Shown: positions 1-8,418 of the stretch, piece after piece | Layout of the letters: the number at the start of each line of letters is the position of its first letter | How positions within the stretch are numbered: the first letter of the stretch is position 1 | Origin: JBKECF01 sp047974375 | GTDB lineage: Bacteria; Bacillota; Clostridia; Lachnospirales; CAMZNU01 | Length of the DNA: 64,000 nucleotides | Reading direction: 5' to 3' | Assembly: GCA_047974375.1 (NCBI GenBank) | Contig: JBKECF010000078.1 | Coordinates: 24,838-88,837, forward strand | Translations under genes and position numbers: made by a program | Notes under the pieces: model-generated | The model's input: the letters and a program-made list of their open reading frames with translations, nothing else | Database searches by the model: none | What the model was told of the DNA's origin: nothing

Positions 1-288
1 CATTGAATATTGGTCATCTACGTAAATTGAAACATTTTCATTAGGTAATCTTTTTATTATGTCTGAAAACATCCTAGCATCTACGGCTATACGCCCACCT
101 TGAGTTATTTCACATTCTATAGGCTTTGTTTCTATGGAAAGCTTTAAATCTGTTGCAAATATTTTAAAATTTTTTAATGCATCTAATAATAAGCACTTAA
201 GTACAGCTTGTGTTGAACGTCCTGTTATAGCTTTTAAAGCTATGTTTATATTATTTAATAAAGTTTCTTGTTTACAAATAATCTTCAT
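1..288 (-). CDS. dnaN: DNA polymerase III beta sliding clamp, N-terminal part (cut by window edge)
   Basis: Translating the minus strand from ATG at 288 gives 96 uninterrupted codons to the window edge, beginning MKIICKQETLLNNINIALKA. This is the typical start of the bacterial beta clamp, with the domain-1 pattern (ATDLKLSIET, then a GRIAVDARMFSDIIKRLPNE stretch). The clamp is a dimeric ring that tethers the replicative polymerase to DNA. A Shine-Dalgarno AGGAGG precedes the ATG. It lies just downstream of dnaA on the same strand, the standard dnaA-dnaN order. Only about a quarter of the usual ~370 residues is present, because of the window edge and not because of a mutation. Identity rests on the sequence pattern plus synteny. 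Confidence 0.93.
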   Translation of the reverse strand, partial: MKIICKQETLLNNINIALKAITGRSTQAVLKCLLLDALKNFKIFATDLKLSIETKPIECEITQGGRIAVDARMFSDIIKRLPNENVSIYVDDQYSM

Positions 289-551
289 AAATCCTCCTAG
301 AAAAAAATTTATCCCCATAAGAGAAAAAAGTTTTTTTTATTATATATATATATTATTTATAGTCATAGTAGTAGTAGTGGTGTGATAATAGTGTATAACT
401 TTTGTATCATATATTCAATAAGGAAAATCCCTTGGGAATGAAATGTGAAAAGTGCTTGAATCTATAGGCCACTTATACACAGTATGCAGATGCCTAAAAT
501 CTATACACATGGTATTAACACAGTATACACAGGTAATGTGTATAAAAATAT
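289..551. other. oriC: Origin of replication, dnaA-dnaN side: AT-rich unwinding region, DnaA-trio-like repeats, DnaA boxes
   Basis: Read 5' to 3' on the plus strand, the spacer shows a very AT-rich block (about 331-360, with a run of TA dinucleotides). Next comes TAG at 360-362, TCA, and four consecutive TAG triplets at 366-377, then a short G-rich stretch (TGGTGTG). DnaA-box-like 9-mers follow at 390-398 (TTATACACT on minus), 473-481 (TTATACACA), 501-509 (CTATACACA), 523-531 (GTATACACA) and 537-545 (TGTGTATAA). The order AT-rich DUE, TAG trios, GC-rich spacer, DnaA boxes matches the basal unwinding element described for Bacillus subtilis. The exact unwinding start is inferred. Confidence 0.8.
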
Positions 552-775
552 CTATGTCGCATTTTGCCCTATGGGCAAAACCATAAAAATAATGTGTTTA
601 TGCAACTCCGTTGCTATTACGCTCATAAAGCAGATTTGGTTGCATACTCGAGTAGGAAACGAAGCTTCCGACCAGAGCATTTGTAGAACCGTGTTGAACA
701 ACGGACAAAGGCGTAGCCTTTGGTTTTGCGTAAGCAAAATTCAGAATGCACTCTAAAATTATTATTTTTATTTGC
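552..775 (-). repeat. Family A hairpin repeat, long copy (A1), downstream of dnaA
   Basis: The element opens with a perfect palindrome, TTTTGCCC-TAT-GGGCAAAA (562-580). It is closed by long-range arms ATAAAAATAAT (583-593) and ATTATTTTTAT (761-771). Between them are several small inverted repeats, for example GCAACtccGTTGC and TTTTGCgtaaGCAAAA. The motif TTACGCTCATAAAGCA is shared with the copy at 10110-10225. The end GCAAATAAAAAT (minus strand) supplies the last codons and the TAA stop of dnaA. A terminator role is plausible because related copies also follow stop codons. Two overlapping ORFs that can be read here (484-756 plus, 552-737 minus) look like by-products of the palindromes. Confidence 0.72.
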
Positions 776-2087
776 TATGCAAAGTTTCCTCAATAGCGCT
801 TACGGTTGCTTGCAGTTCGTTTTCGTTTGGGTTTTCTAAAAGTTGGGCTATTTTTTTACAGCCATGACTTATAGTTGTGTGGTCTTTACCGCCGAAATGG
901 GCTTTACCAATGGTTACAAGAGTTAAATCGGTGTATTTAGTTATAAGATACATGGAAATTTGTCTTGCCAGAGCTATATTTGCCGTTCGTTTTTTGCCGG
1001 AAATATCTTCTTTTGTTATATTGAAGTTTTGAGCCACTACTTCTATTATATAGGGTGCTGTTATATCTTGTTTTTTTGCCTTATAAATTATTTCATTAAG
1101 TGCTATTATTGTATTTTCTAAATTTATAGGGTTATTGGATAGCTCGCAGTAGGATATAACTCTATTTAATGCCCCTTCTAACTCACGGATGTTTGAATCA
1201 ATATTTTCTGCTATATATGAAACAACTTCCGATGGCGTCCTTAAGCCGTAGTTCTGTATCTTTTTTTCTAATATAGCGGCCCTAGTTTCAAAGTTTGGTT
1301 TTGAAATATCTGCAGGTAAGCCTTGGGCAAATCGGGATGTAAGACGCTCTTGCAAACCATTTAATTTATTTGGTGGTTGGTCTGAAGATATAACAATTTG
1401 TCTTTTTGTTTGGTACAAGGCATTAAAGGTATGGAAAAATTCCTCTTGAGTACTTTCTTTATTAATTAGAAATTGAATATCATCTATTAATAAAACATCT
1501 ATTTGCCTATATTTTTCACGAAATTCTTCGTTTTTGCTTTCACGTATTGCTTTTATTAATTCGTTTGTAAAATCCTCCGATGTACAATAAAGTATTTTTT
1601 TTGAAGGGTTTGTTTCTTTTATGTAATTTAGTATGGCATACATTAAATGGGTTTTGCCAAGGCCTACTCCACCGTATAAAAAAAGTGGGTTGTGAGCTGT
1701 ACCAGGGTTTTTTGCCACGGAAAGTGCTGCACTGTATGCCAATTTATTATTTGAACCAGCAATATAGTTATCGAAATTATATTGGCTGTAGGGTGAATTA
1801 TTTATTATTTCATCTTTTTTTATTTGTTCTTTCTTTTCTAAATCACTTTCATTATATATAATTGCCTTTATTTTTTTTCTTGAAACTTCCCATAAAGCCT
1901 CATCAAGTACGCTTATATATTTGCTATTTATTGTATCTTTATAAAATGGATTTTTAGTTAAAAGTATTAATGTTGAGTTGTCGAAAGAATACACTTGTAA
2001 AGGAGATATAACGGAGTCATATATTACCCTTGTTAGTTTTTTTGATAAAAGTTGTAATGCTTCATCCCATATTTCATTGCCATTCAT
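768..2087 (-). CDS. dnaA: Chromosomal replication initiator protein DnaA
   Basis: A 439-residue DnaA of normal length. The N-terminal DnaB/DiaA-contact domain (about 1-75) is followed by a linker and an AAA+ ATPase with Walker A GGVGLGKT (about 139-146) and Walker B LLIDDIQF (about 199-206). The C-terminal DNA-binding domain carries the DnaA-box signature GGKDHTTISHGCKKI. ATP-DnaA binds the boxes on both sides of this gene and opens the origin. The start was placed at 2087, where CTGGAGGATATTT precedes ATG AAT GGC. The frame is open 15 codons further upstream, but that stretch lacks a ribosome site and is not DnaA-like. The stop codon lies inside repeat A1. Nearby DnaA boxes make autoregulation likely. 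Confidence 0.97.
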   Translation of the reverse strand: MNGNEIWDEALQLLSKKLTRVIYDSVISPLQVYSFDNSTLILLTKNPFYKDTINSKYISVLDEALWEVSRKKIKAIIYNESDLEKKEQIKKDEIINNSPYSQYNFDNYIAGSNNKLAYSAALSVAKNPGTAHNPLFLYGGVGLGKTHLMYAILNYIKETNPSKKILYCTSEDFTNELIKAIRESKNEEFREKYRQIDVLLIDDIQFLINKESTQEEFFHTFNALYQTKRQIVISSDQPPNKLNGLQERLTSRFAQGLPADISKPNFETRAAILEKKIQNYGLRTPSEVVSYIAENIDSNIRELEGALNRVISYCELSNNPINLENTIIALNEIIYKAKKQDITAPYIIEVVAQNFNITKEDISGKKRTANIALARQISMYLITKYTDLTLVTIGKAHFGGKDHTTISHGCKKIAQLLENPNENELQATVSAIEETLHSK

Positions 2088-2390
2088 AAATATCCTCCAG
2101 ACTTTTATATTTTTATTTGCTAATGTGTACAACTAGCATATTTAATGTGAATAATGTGCATAAGTTCGTGTAAAACAAGGATTATTATTACTTAATAAAG
2201 TAATAAACATAATTATAATTAAAATATAAACACAATTCACACTGAAAAATCCCAAAATAACAGTATTCACATAAAGTTATCCACAGAGTTATACACGTTT
2301 GTGCATAACTCTGTGGATATACGTGGATTAATCTTTATGGGGATTATAACAAAAAAAATGTGGATTATCAATGTAAAACTTTTTTTGAAG
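2088..2390. other. oriC: Origin of replication, upstream DnaA-box cluster (also dnaA promoter region)
   Basis: This 303-bp spacer has a dense DnaA-box cluster: 2155-2163 (TGTGCATAA), 2277-2285 (perfect TTATCCACA), 2289-2297 (TTATACACG), 2300-2308 (TGTGCATAA), 2312-2320 (TGTGGATAT), 2322-2330 (CGTGGATTA) and 2359-2367 (TGTGGATTA). The central boxes form a perfect inverted repeat with 15-bp arms, 2278-2292 and 2305-2319, around a 12-bp centre. With the cluster between dnaA and dnaN this makes a bipartite origin. The dnaA promoter must lie here too, but I could not assign -35/-10 boxes with confidence. Confidence 0.85.
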
Positions 2391-3404
2391 TTATTTTAAA
2401 TTTTCATAAATTGTATTAAGTAATGTTCCTGTTCCATCGCATTTGTGTTCCCAATAAAAAATTCCGCCAATGTTTTCTTCTTTAACATATTGGCATTTAT
2501 ATGCAAGGGACTTAGGGTTATCGTAAGAAAGAAAGGTACTTCCATTAAATAAGTATGGTGCTTTTGCCTCGTCATCCCAATATTCTTTATAACCATTTTT
2601 ATTAATGTATTCATTAAATAATAATTGGTAATCTGGCCCATAGCCTCCACCATTTTTACAGATTTGTAAAAGCCCGTGGTTTCTGTTTTCAATGTTTTCC
2701 CATTTCCTTGAATAAAAAGCTGCACCCATTAGTAATTTTTCTTTTGGCACGCCGTGGCTGTGGAAAAGCTGTAAGGCTTGGTCGCAACTATTTTGAAAAA
2801 TGTCGCCAGTAGAAGAATAAAGTTGGGTATGATGGCCAGCTAAAGCATGGAAACCACATTTTAAATCGTAAGTCATTAGGCAAATATAGTCTAAATACTT
2901 TATAACTTCTGGTAAGTCTACGCAAGTTGTATAATATAAATCTGCACCAGCAGCAATTGTAAACAAAGGTTTTTTATTTGGAATTGTATTTAGCCGCTCT
3001 CTTATTACTTTACAAGTTTTAGTAAAATTATCTTTGTCGTTTATGGAAGTATCGCCACCATTGGAAGGTACACAAGGATATTCCCAATCTAAGTCAATAC
3101 CATCAAAATCAAAATCTGTTATTAGTTTTGCACAGCTTTCTGCAAATACTTCACGAAGTTTTGGGTCGCTACAGCAGGTTGTAAAGGCGTTTGCTGTGTC
3201 ATTTACTAGGGAAATACAAATTTTAATATTAGGATTTGCTTTCCTAATTTTATCTATTTGTTCAAAAATATTTAAATGGTCTGTTTTTATTGTGCCGTCA
3301 ATTTTTAATAGGCCAAAAGCTGTGTTTATATGTGTAAGTTTTTTTGCATCATCTTCACTTACTATTGTTTTAGAACCTACGTATCCTAGAATAATCTTTT
3401 TCAA
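2391..3404 (-). CDS. Glycoside hydrolase family 18 (chitinase / endo-beta-N-acetylglucosaminidase type)
   Basis: A 337-residue GH18 TIM barrel. The active-site motif DFDGIDLDWEYP (about residues 98-110) keeps the acidic series and the catalytic Glu (about 108) that GH18 enzymes use with the substrate N-acetyl group. It therefore probably cuts beta-1,4 bonds after GlcNAc, in chito-oligosaccharides or the chitobiose core of N-glycans. There is no signal peptide, so it likely works in the cytoplasm on imported sugar. The start is TTG at 3404, preceded by AGGAGG at 3411-3416. That ribosome site lies in the last codons of the upstream gene, whose stop is one base away, so translation is coupled. 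It is the last gene of the minus-strand glycan operon and lies next to oriC. Confidence 0.86.
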   Translation of the reverse strand: MKKIILGYVGSKTIVSEDDAKKLTHINTAFGLLKIDGTIKTDHLNIFEQIDKIRKANPNIKICISLVNDTANAFTTCCSDPKLREVFAESCAKLITDFDFDGIDLDWEYPCVPSNGGDTSINDKDNFTKTCKVIRERLNTIPNKKPLFTIAAGADLYYTTCVDLPEVIKYLDYICLMTYDLKCGFHALAGHHTQLYSSTGDIFQNSCDQALQLFHSHGVPKEKLLMGAAFYSRKWENIENRNHGLLQICKNGGGYGPDYQLLFNEYINKNGYKEYWDDEAKAPYLFNGSTFLSYDNPKSLAYKCQYVKEENIGGIFYWEHKCDGTGTLLNTIYENLK

Positions 3405-3405
3405 T

Positions 3406-4404
3406 TTAAACCTCCTGTTTTTTAAAATATTTACCGTCAGAAAAAATAACATACTCTTCAGTATTTAATTTGTATCTAATTTCAAAAGTATTTTTTGTTA
3501 CTTCTATAATGGGGCGTAAGTCTGTTTTTGCCTTTTTACCAAGAGTTTCTACATCTAAGGAAAAAAATCCGTGTTCTTCATAGTATATGTGTTCTTCGTA
3601 ATATATTTTATACATTTCAAATTTAATTTTTTCTATGGCTGGAATTTTTTTCTCTTTACCATTTTCAGTAAAAAATACAAAGCCCCAATATTGTGGTTGA
3701 TGTATATCTATAATGCCTGTTGGAGCCCATACCCAATTGTTCTCTGGCAAAATTTTTCCTTCTTCATTACAACGTTTAACATATTTATTGTCTACAATAT
3801 CTACATTCCAATGTACTCTAGAAAAATTCATTCGCCAATAGTCCCCAACTTTAGGGGATTTGCCCCATACTTCTTCAATGGATGTAAATGGAATAACAAT
3901 TTCTGCACTCCACATTTCATTCAAAGCTTTAGGGTTATTTAATTCACCCTTTATTTTTACAGCACTTTTTAAACCTTTTATGTCAAAACTGTTTATTGCT
4001 TTGCCTTTATCACGGTAGGCTTTAGTAAGGAGCAAATCCCAAACTACATTGGCGGCGTTCATTTCAAACTCTATATAATTTTGCGTGCTGGAACATGGGT
4101 CTATAAATATTTCAAAGTCGTTGTCATGAAAAATTATTTCATCTCTTCCTTGAACATTTGCCCATATTTCATTGCCTAAAAGTTGTGCACCAATGTATAT
4201 ATTTTCTTCGTCCCATTGCATTTTTACCATAGTTTCAAATCTTGGCTTTGGATGATGCTGGTAGCCCTCTATGTCTACAAATTTATTTGTAAAAGGTACA
4301 TCTTCCCAAAAATCTTTATTTATATCACCATCAAGAACAAAATCTTTTTTCTTCCTTGGGCAAAAATAAACAGGTGGATTAAAAGGATATTCGCTTTTTT
4401 TCAT
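3406..4404 (-). CDS. Carbohydrate-binding family 9-like protein
   Basis: 332 residues resembling the CBM9-like/DOMON beta-sandwich proteins encoded beside Firmicutes glycosidases. Features are an N-terminal region beginning VYFCPRKKKDFVLDGDINKD, the MQWDEENIYIGAQL strand, a HDNDFEIFIDP turn, a YWRMNFSRVHW core and a WAPTG ending. No catalytic motif is recognised and no signal peptide is present, so it may bind or scavenge sugars inside the cell. Its precise role is unknown. The start at 4404 follows GGAGGGTAGTT; seven extra upstream codons have no ribosome site. It sits between GH29 and GH18 in the operon and its 3' end carries the ribosome site of the GH18 gene. Confidence 0.78.
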   Translation of the reverse strand: MKKSEYPFNPPVYFCPRKKKDFVLDGDINKDFWEDVPFTNKFVDIEGYQHHPKPRFETMVKMQWDEENIYIGAQLLGNEIWANVQGRDEIIFHDNDFEIFIDPCSSTQNYIEFEMNAANVVWDLLLTKAYRDKGKAINSFDIKGLKSAVKIKGELNNPKALNEMWSAEIVIPFTSIEEVWGKSPKVGDYWRMNFSRVHWNVDIVDNKYVKRCNEEGKILPENNWVWAPTGIIDIHQPQYWGFVFFTENGKEKKIPAIEKIKFEMYKIYYEEHIYYEEHGFFSLDVETLGKKAKTDLRPIIEVTKNTFEIRYKLNTEEYVIFSDGKYFKKQEV

Positions 4405-4422
4405 AACTACCCTCCTATTTTT

Positions 4423-4469
4423 CATTTTGCCTTGCAGGCAAAACCATAAAAATTATCATTTTTATTTGC
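4423..4469 (-). repeat. Family A hairpin repeat, minimal copy (A2)
   Basis: A short copy with the same two parts as A1 and A3: TTTTGCC-ttgca-GGCAAAA, then CC followed by ATAAAAAT (4446-4453), a TATC loop and ATTTTTAT (4458-4465), ending TTTGC. It lies directly after the stop codon of the GH29 gene (minus orientation). The whole middle segment of the longer copies is missing, so this looks like the core hairpin or a deletion derivative. It could act as a terminator or a processing hairpin. Confidence 0.65.
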
Positions 4470-5755
4470 TAATTTTCTGTAACTACAATTCCATGACCGT
4501 AATATAATTCTAAAGTGTCTTCTAATTGAATTTTTATAACTGTTACCCATTTATGCATTTCTTCTTCAGGTAGTTCAATCCACATAGTGCCTGGGATATT
4601 GCTCCATGGTATGCCGCCTGTATAAGTGCAATTTAAGGCTTTGCCACTATGTAAAACATTTAGGCTTTTTACTTTAGTTTTAATTCCCTTTAGGCATACG
4701 GATTCAATAGGCTTGTCATATACAAATAGGTAAATTGTTTTTTTATCTGGTGAAATAGTGCTGCCACCTAAATAAAAATTGTAGTCAAGGCCTTTTTCTG
4801 TTTCGTATATTGCTTCGCTATTGTTGTGAATAAATTCACCTAAACTTAAAAGAACTTCTTCCTGTCTTTCGTCTATGGTTCCGTCTGGTTTTGGTCCTAT
4901 GTCTAAAAGCATATTTCCACCTAAAGTTATACAGTCGCAAAACATTCTTATTATTTGTCTTGGAGTTTTATAATCGTTGTCCGATGGTCTGTAGCCCCAA
5001 GAAGTATTTATTGGCGTACAATATTCCCAATAGCCCTTTGGTGCTACAACTGGTATTCCTAATTCAGGAGTTTCGTAATCCCCATAGCCTTGCATACGGG
5101 AGTTACATATTACATCAGGGTTAAGAGAACAAAGGAGTTTTTTGAACTCTGCCATTTTCCATTGCTCTGCACTTCTTTCCCAATCACCGTCGAACCATAG
5201 CAAATCTACTTTTCCGTAGTTTGTCATTAATTCTTTCATTTGTGTATTATTGTGTTGTAAAAATTTTTCCCATTTTTCTGGTTCTTCTGGATCTCCTGCA
5301 GGTGTTGCAAAAGGATTTTCTGTTCCGTAGTTCTCTGGTAATGTACCGTCACCGTAAACTGTTCTGTAGTATGGGCTAGACCAGTCTATTAAGGAAAAAT
5401 AAATCCCTACTTTTAAATCCTGCTCCCTTAATGCTTTGGTGTATTCTTCAATAATATCCCTCTTTGCTGGAGTTTTTTTAAGCACTGTTAAATCGTTTAC
5501 AGAAGTATTAAATAGAGATACACCGTCGTGGTGTTTAGCCGTTAAAACTGCATATTTAGCACCAGATTTTTTAAATAAATTTGCTAAATAATTTGCATCA
5601 AATTTTTCTGCAGTAAATCCATCTAGTTGCTTCATGTAGTCTTTATAGGAAATGTCGCCATTGTGAAAGGACCAAGACTCAGACACATCTCCAACGGAAT
5701 AAATTCCATAATGAATAAAAATACCAAGTTTCGCTTTTTTAAACCACTCTTGCAT
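4469..5755 (-). CDS. Alpha-L-fucosidase, GH29
   Basis: 428 residues with the GH29 pattern from the very start: WFKKAKLGIFIHYGIYSVGD, then AKYAVLTAKHHDGVSLF (about 66-82) and VDLLWFDGDWE (about 183-193), whose Asp (about 189) is the expected retaining nucleophile. It should release terminal alpha-L-fucose from oligosaccharides. No signal peptide is visible, so it acts on imported substrate. A C-terminal beta-sandwich follows the barrel. The start is set by AGGAGGAAATT before ATG at 5755. The operon contains a second, more divergent GH29 (13186-14565), which suggests two fucose linkages are handled. Stop is followed at once by repeat A2. Confidence 0.9.
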   Translation of the reverse strand: MQEWFKKAKLGIFIHYGIYSVGDVSESWSFHNGDISYKDYMKQLDGFTAEKFDANYLANLFKKSGAKYAVLTAKHHDGVSLFNTSVNDLTVLKKTPAKRDIIEEYTKALREQDLKVGIYFSLIDWSSPYYRTVYGDGTLPENYGTENPFATPAGDPEEPEKWEKFLQHNNTQMKELMTNYGKVDLLWFDGDWERSAEQWKMAEFKKLLCSLNPDVICNSRMQGYGDYETPELGIPVVAPKGYWEYCTPINTSWGYRPSDNDYKTPRQIIRMFCDCITLGGNMLLDIGPKPDGTIDERQEEVLLSLGEFIHNNSEAIYETEKGLDYNFYLGGSTISPDKKTIYLFVYDKPIESVCLKGIKTKVKSLNVLHSGKALNCTYTGGIPWSNIPGTMWIELPEEEMHKWVTVIKIQLEDTLELYYGHGIVVTEN

Positions 5756-5764
5756 AATTTCCTC

Positions 5765-8284
5765 CTATTTTAAAAAGTTTAATAGTCTATCACCTAGGGA
5801 AACATTATAGCCTTCTGAATAAAACAAGCATTCCTTATTTTTAATTGCCAATACAAAAGGGAACAATATTTTTTCTTTTTTTAGGTTCTTTAAAATATCC
5901 ATTTTCTCATCTATAAAATAATAATTGAAATTTACTTCTTTTAAAGCCCTTAAAAAAGTCTTATTCTCACAATCTTTTTTGTCCTTTAATATAAAACTTA
6001 TATTATTACTATATTTTTTAAATTCTCTTGACTTTTCTAAAATTTCATTAAGTAAATGCTCTGTAGGCTCTTTGCCTGGGTCCAGCCATGCTATTATATT
6101 TTTTTCCATGACCAAGGGTAGTATTTGCTCTATTGCACATATAGCCTTTGGTAGTTTTAGTGTTTCTGTATTTTCTTCTTCATCAGGTGTAGGTATAGTG
6201 ACCTTTAATTCATTTGCTTCATTTTCCTCTAAGTGTATAAAATAAAAATTACATAGGACTGTGCCATCTATTTGGCGATTTGATGTTATTACTCTATAAT
6301 CGCCTGCTTCCAAAGAAAATTCTTCCATAGTTTCAAAGTTTAAAGTTTTATACTTACCCTTAATTAATTTGCCTATAGTGATGTTTTTAAAATATTCCAG
6401 CTTTGTTGATGATGAATTAATTATTTTAAGCCTTGAACTTTTTTCTACTTTTTCTACATTGGTAAAATTAATTTTTTCAAACTTATTTTCTGACATATAT
6501 TCTAAATTTCCATCAATTTCATTTATAAAGGCAGGTATGGCAAAAGTTCGGCATATGGCTACAAATAAAATTTTCATAGAATTTATACTACCGTAGCCGA
6601 GTTGCAATATGCCTTTAGGACTGGCAAAAATTGTAGAATAATCTTTTTTTGTTATGTCCTTTATATTTTTCTTAATATATAAATATATTTCCTTAGGATT
6701 CTTTTTAAAAATTCCTATTTCTTCAGGGGTAAAATAGTTCGCTATAAAACTTCGCCATTCTGTTATAAATTCCCAAGAAACTCTAGGGCATAGTATGTAT
6801 TTATAAAAAATATTGTCATTAAAAAGCCCTTTATATTTAATGGTATCATTAAAATGGGCATTTAAAACTTTGGCTGTTGTATCGGAAAAATCTTTTATTT
6901 TCAGGGTTTTTAGCATTTCAATTTTTTCTTTTATATACTTTGAATCCTTTATAAAAATTTCTATTTCTTGCCAATTACCATTGGATATTTGGAAAAAATG
7001 AGCAATATCTTTTTGAAATTCCTTAGGATATTCTTTAGCTGCTTCTTCTGCTTTTTCTTCTTTTAAAAATGTACTTTCATAGGATGTTCTAATTTCAATA
7101 CATTTTTTTAATTTTTCATCATGGTTAGTTTTTTCTTCACCACTTAAAGTGGGAGATGATATAGATACTTTGGAAGGGGGTACCATTCTAATCTTGTAAG
7201 GCTTAGATTCTGTGGTTTTAAAATCTTCTACATTAAAATATAAAGGCATAGTATATTTACGCATATCTATTTTTTTGCAAATATATGTATCCTTATAACT
7301 AACATGAACTAAAATATCCCCTAAGCCTGTTAAAATTTCACTTTTGCCATGGCTGTCTGTAGTAGTTTCATATATGCCATAGGCTTCAGAAAAATTAATA
7401 ACTTGGAAACTTATATTTGACCCTTCTAAATGGGATTTATTCTTATAAACATAAACTTCCAACAATTTTGTTTCAGTGTAATTTTCTGTACAATTAATTT
7501 GTATCATGGAGTTTTCTGATGTCATTGTATTTTCATTAACTCCATGGGAAAAACTTCGGGCACGTACAAGCATAGCACGTTTTGCCGATTGAACAAACCA
7601 ACCTGTGTCAATAATGGGCTCTGGCTCGCAAGCTCCCATAAAATGCCAGACTCCATTTATAAAAACTTCTACCCATGCATGGTTATCATCGCAATGGGAC
7701 CATCTTGGTGTGTAACATTGCCTTGCGGGAATGCACATACTTCTTAAGGCTGATACAAGAAGCACAGATTCTTCGCCACAACGGCCGTAGGCACTTTTTA
7801 TAATTGTAAGAGGTGAAACTGTTCTAATGTCTGTTGATTGGTAAGTTGCTTTTTCAAAACACCAATAATTTATTTCCAGTGCAGCACTTTTTATGTCCAT
7901 ATCCTTAACTCGTGGGTAAAGCTCTTTAAAAAATATTTCTCGGTTATTTGTTAAGTCTTCATTATTTAATCGTAAAGTTAAAACATAGTTTAAAAAATGC
8001 TCTGTACTTATATCTTTTGCCCAAGGCAAAGTGTATAAGGCTTTTAAGCTTGACCTCATGGAATTTAGAAAAATATCGCCATTGTAAAACCCTAAATCAC
8101 TTGGTGGCATATAGGCAAACATAAATTTTAGGCAAAGTTCTTCTATTTCATCTAGACCTTCTAATACAGAAAAAAGTTCTTTCTTACGGCCTTTTGCCAT
8201 GGAGTGTACTTTTTCGAAATCCCTTTCAATTTTTAATTTTTCCTCAATAGAAAACTTTAATGGGAAATTTAGAAATGTGTTCAT
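5765..8284 (-). CDS. Large transglutaminase-like domain protein with a degenerate second core and thioredoxin-like tail
   Basis: 839 residues, no signal peptide. The first transglutaminase-like (papain-fold) core is clear: GRCGEES with candidate nucleophile Cys (about 169), then NHAWVEVFINGVWH with His (about 202), then GACEPEP. A Glu-rich linker follows. A second core-like segment, GILQLGYGSINSMKILFVAI then CRTFAIPAFI, has the same outline but lacks Cys at the nucleophile place. The C-terminal ~110 residues (IIAWLDPGKEPTEHLLNEIL through FVLAIKNKECLFYSEG) look thioredoxin/peroxiredoxin-like without CxxC. Such proteins occur beside glycan operons but have no established substrate; deglycosylation or amide cleavage of glycopeptides is only a guess. 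The start at 8284 follows AAAGGAGATTT; 43 upstream in-frame codons lack a ribosome site. It lies between the binding-protein gene and GH29. Confidence 0.75.
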   Translation of the reverse strand: MNTFLNFPLKFSIEEKLKIERDFEKVHSMAKGRKKELFSVLEGLDEIEELCLKFMFAYMPPSDLGFYNGDIFLNSMRSSLKALYTLPWAKDISTEHFLNYVLTLRLNNEDLTNNREIFFKELYPRVKDMDIKSAALEINYWCFEKATYQSTDIRTVSPLTIIKSAYGRCGEESVLLVSALRSMCIPARQCYTPRWSHCDDNHAWVEVFINGVWHFMGACEPEPIIDTGWFVQSAKRAMLVRARSFSHGVNENTMTSENSMIQINCTENYTETKLLEVYVYKNKSHLEGSNISFQVINFSEAYGIYETTTDSHGKSEILTGLGDILVHVSYKDTYICKKIDMRKYTMPLYFNVEDFKTTESKPYKIRMVPPSKVSISSPTLSGEEKTNHDEKLKKCIEIRTSYESTFLKEEKAEEAAKEYPKEFQKDIAHFFQISNGNWQEIEIFIKDSKYIKEKIEMLKTLKIKDFSDTTAKVLNAHFNDTIKYKGLFNDNIFYKYILCPRVSWEFITEWRSFIANYFTPEEIGIFKKNPKEIYLYIKKNIKDITKKDYSTIFASPKGILQLGYGSINSMKILFVAICRTFAIPAFINEIDGNLEYMSENKFEKINFTNVEKVEKSSRLKIINSSSTKLEYFKNITIGKLIKGKYKTLNFETMEEFSLEAGDYRVITSNRQIDGTVLCNFYFIHLEENEANELKVTIPTPDEEENTETLKLPKAICAIEQILPLVMEKNIIAWLDPGKEPTEHLLNEILEKSREFKKYSNNISFILKDKKDCENKTFLRALKEVNFNYYFIDEKMDILKNLKKEKILFPFVLAIKNKECLFYSEGYNVSLGDRLLNFLK

Positions 8285-8317
8285 AAATCTCCTTTCTATG
8301 CAAAAATATTTGTAAAA

Positions 8318-8359
8318 AGACCAATCCAAAAAATTTAATATATTCTTTTGAATTGGTCT
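8318..8359 (-). terminator. Hairpin between binding-protein gene and transglutaminase-like gene
   Basis: Arms AGACCAAT (8318-8325) and ATTGGTCT (8352-8359) pair perfectly, extended by CCAAAA opposite TTTTGA, with an AT-rich loop. It lies about 60 nt after the binding-protein stop and just before the ribosome site of the next gene. It could be a partial terminator or an mRNA-stabilising end, separating the expression of the two genes. Confidence 0.45.
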
Positions 8360-8418
8360 GCAAGTAAAATTTATTATTTTAATGTTTTTACTCGATACTG
8401 TATAATGCGACACAAAAT

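Noticed and set aside
366..377. TAG repeats as a simple microsatellite.
   Set aside because: Position and strand polarity between AT-rich DNA and DnaA boxes fit an unwinding element better than chance; kept as a finding.
484..756. ORFs on both strands within repeat A1 (90 and 61 residues).
   Set aside because: They follow from the palindromic repeat, have no ribosome site and show no protein-like pattern.
3034..3468. A 144-residue plus-strand ORF opposite the GH18 gene.
   Set aside because: Shadow of the GH18 coding frame, low-complexity hydrophobic, no start signal.
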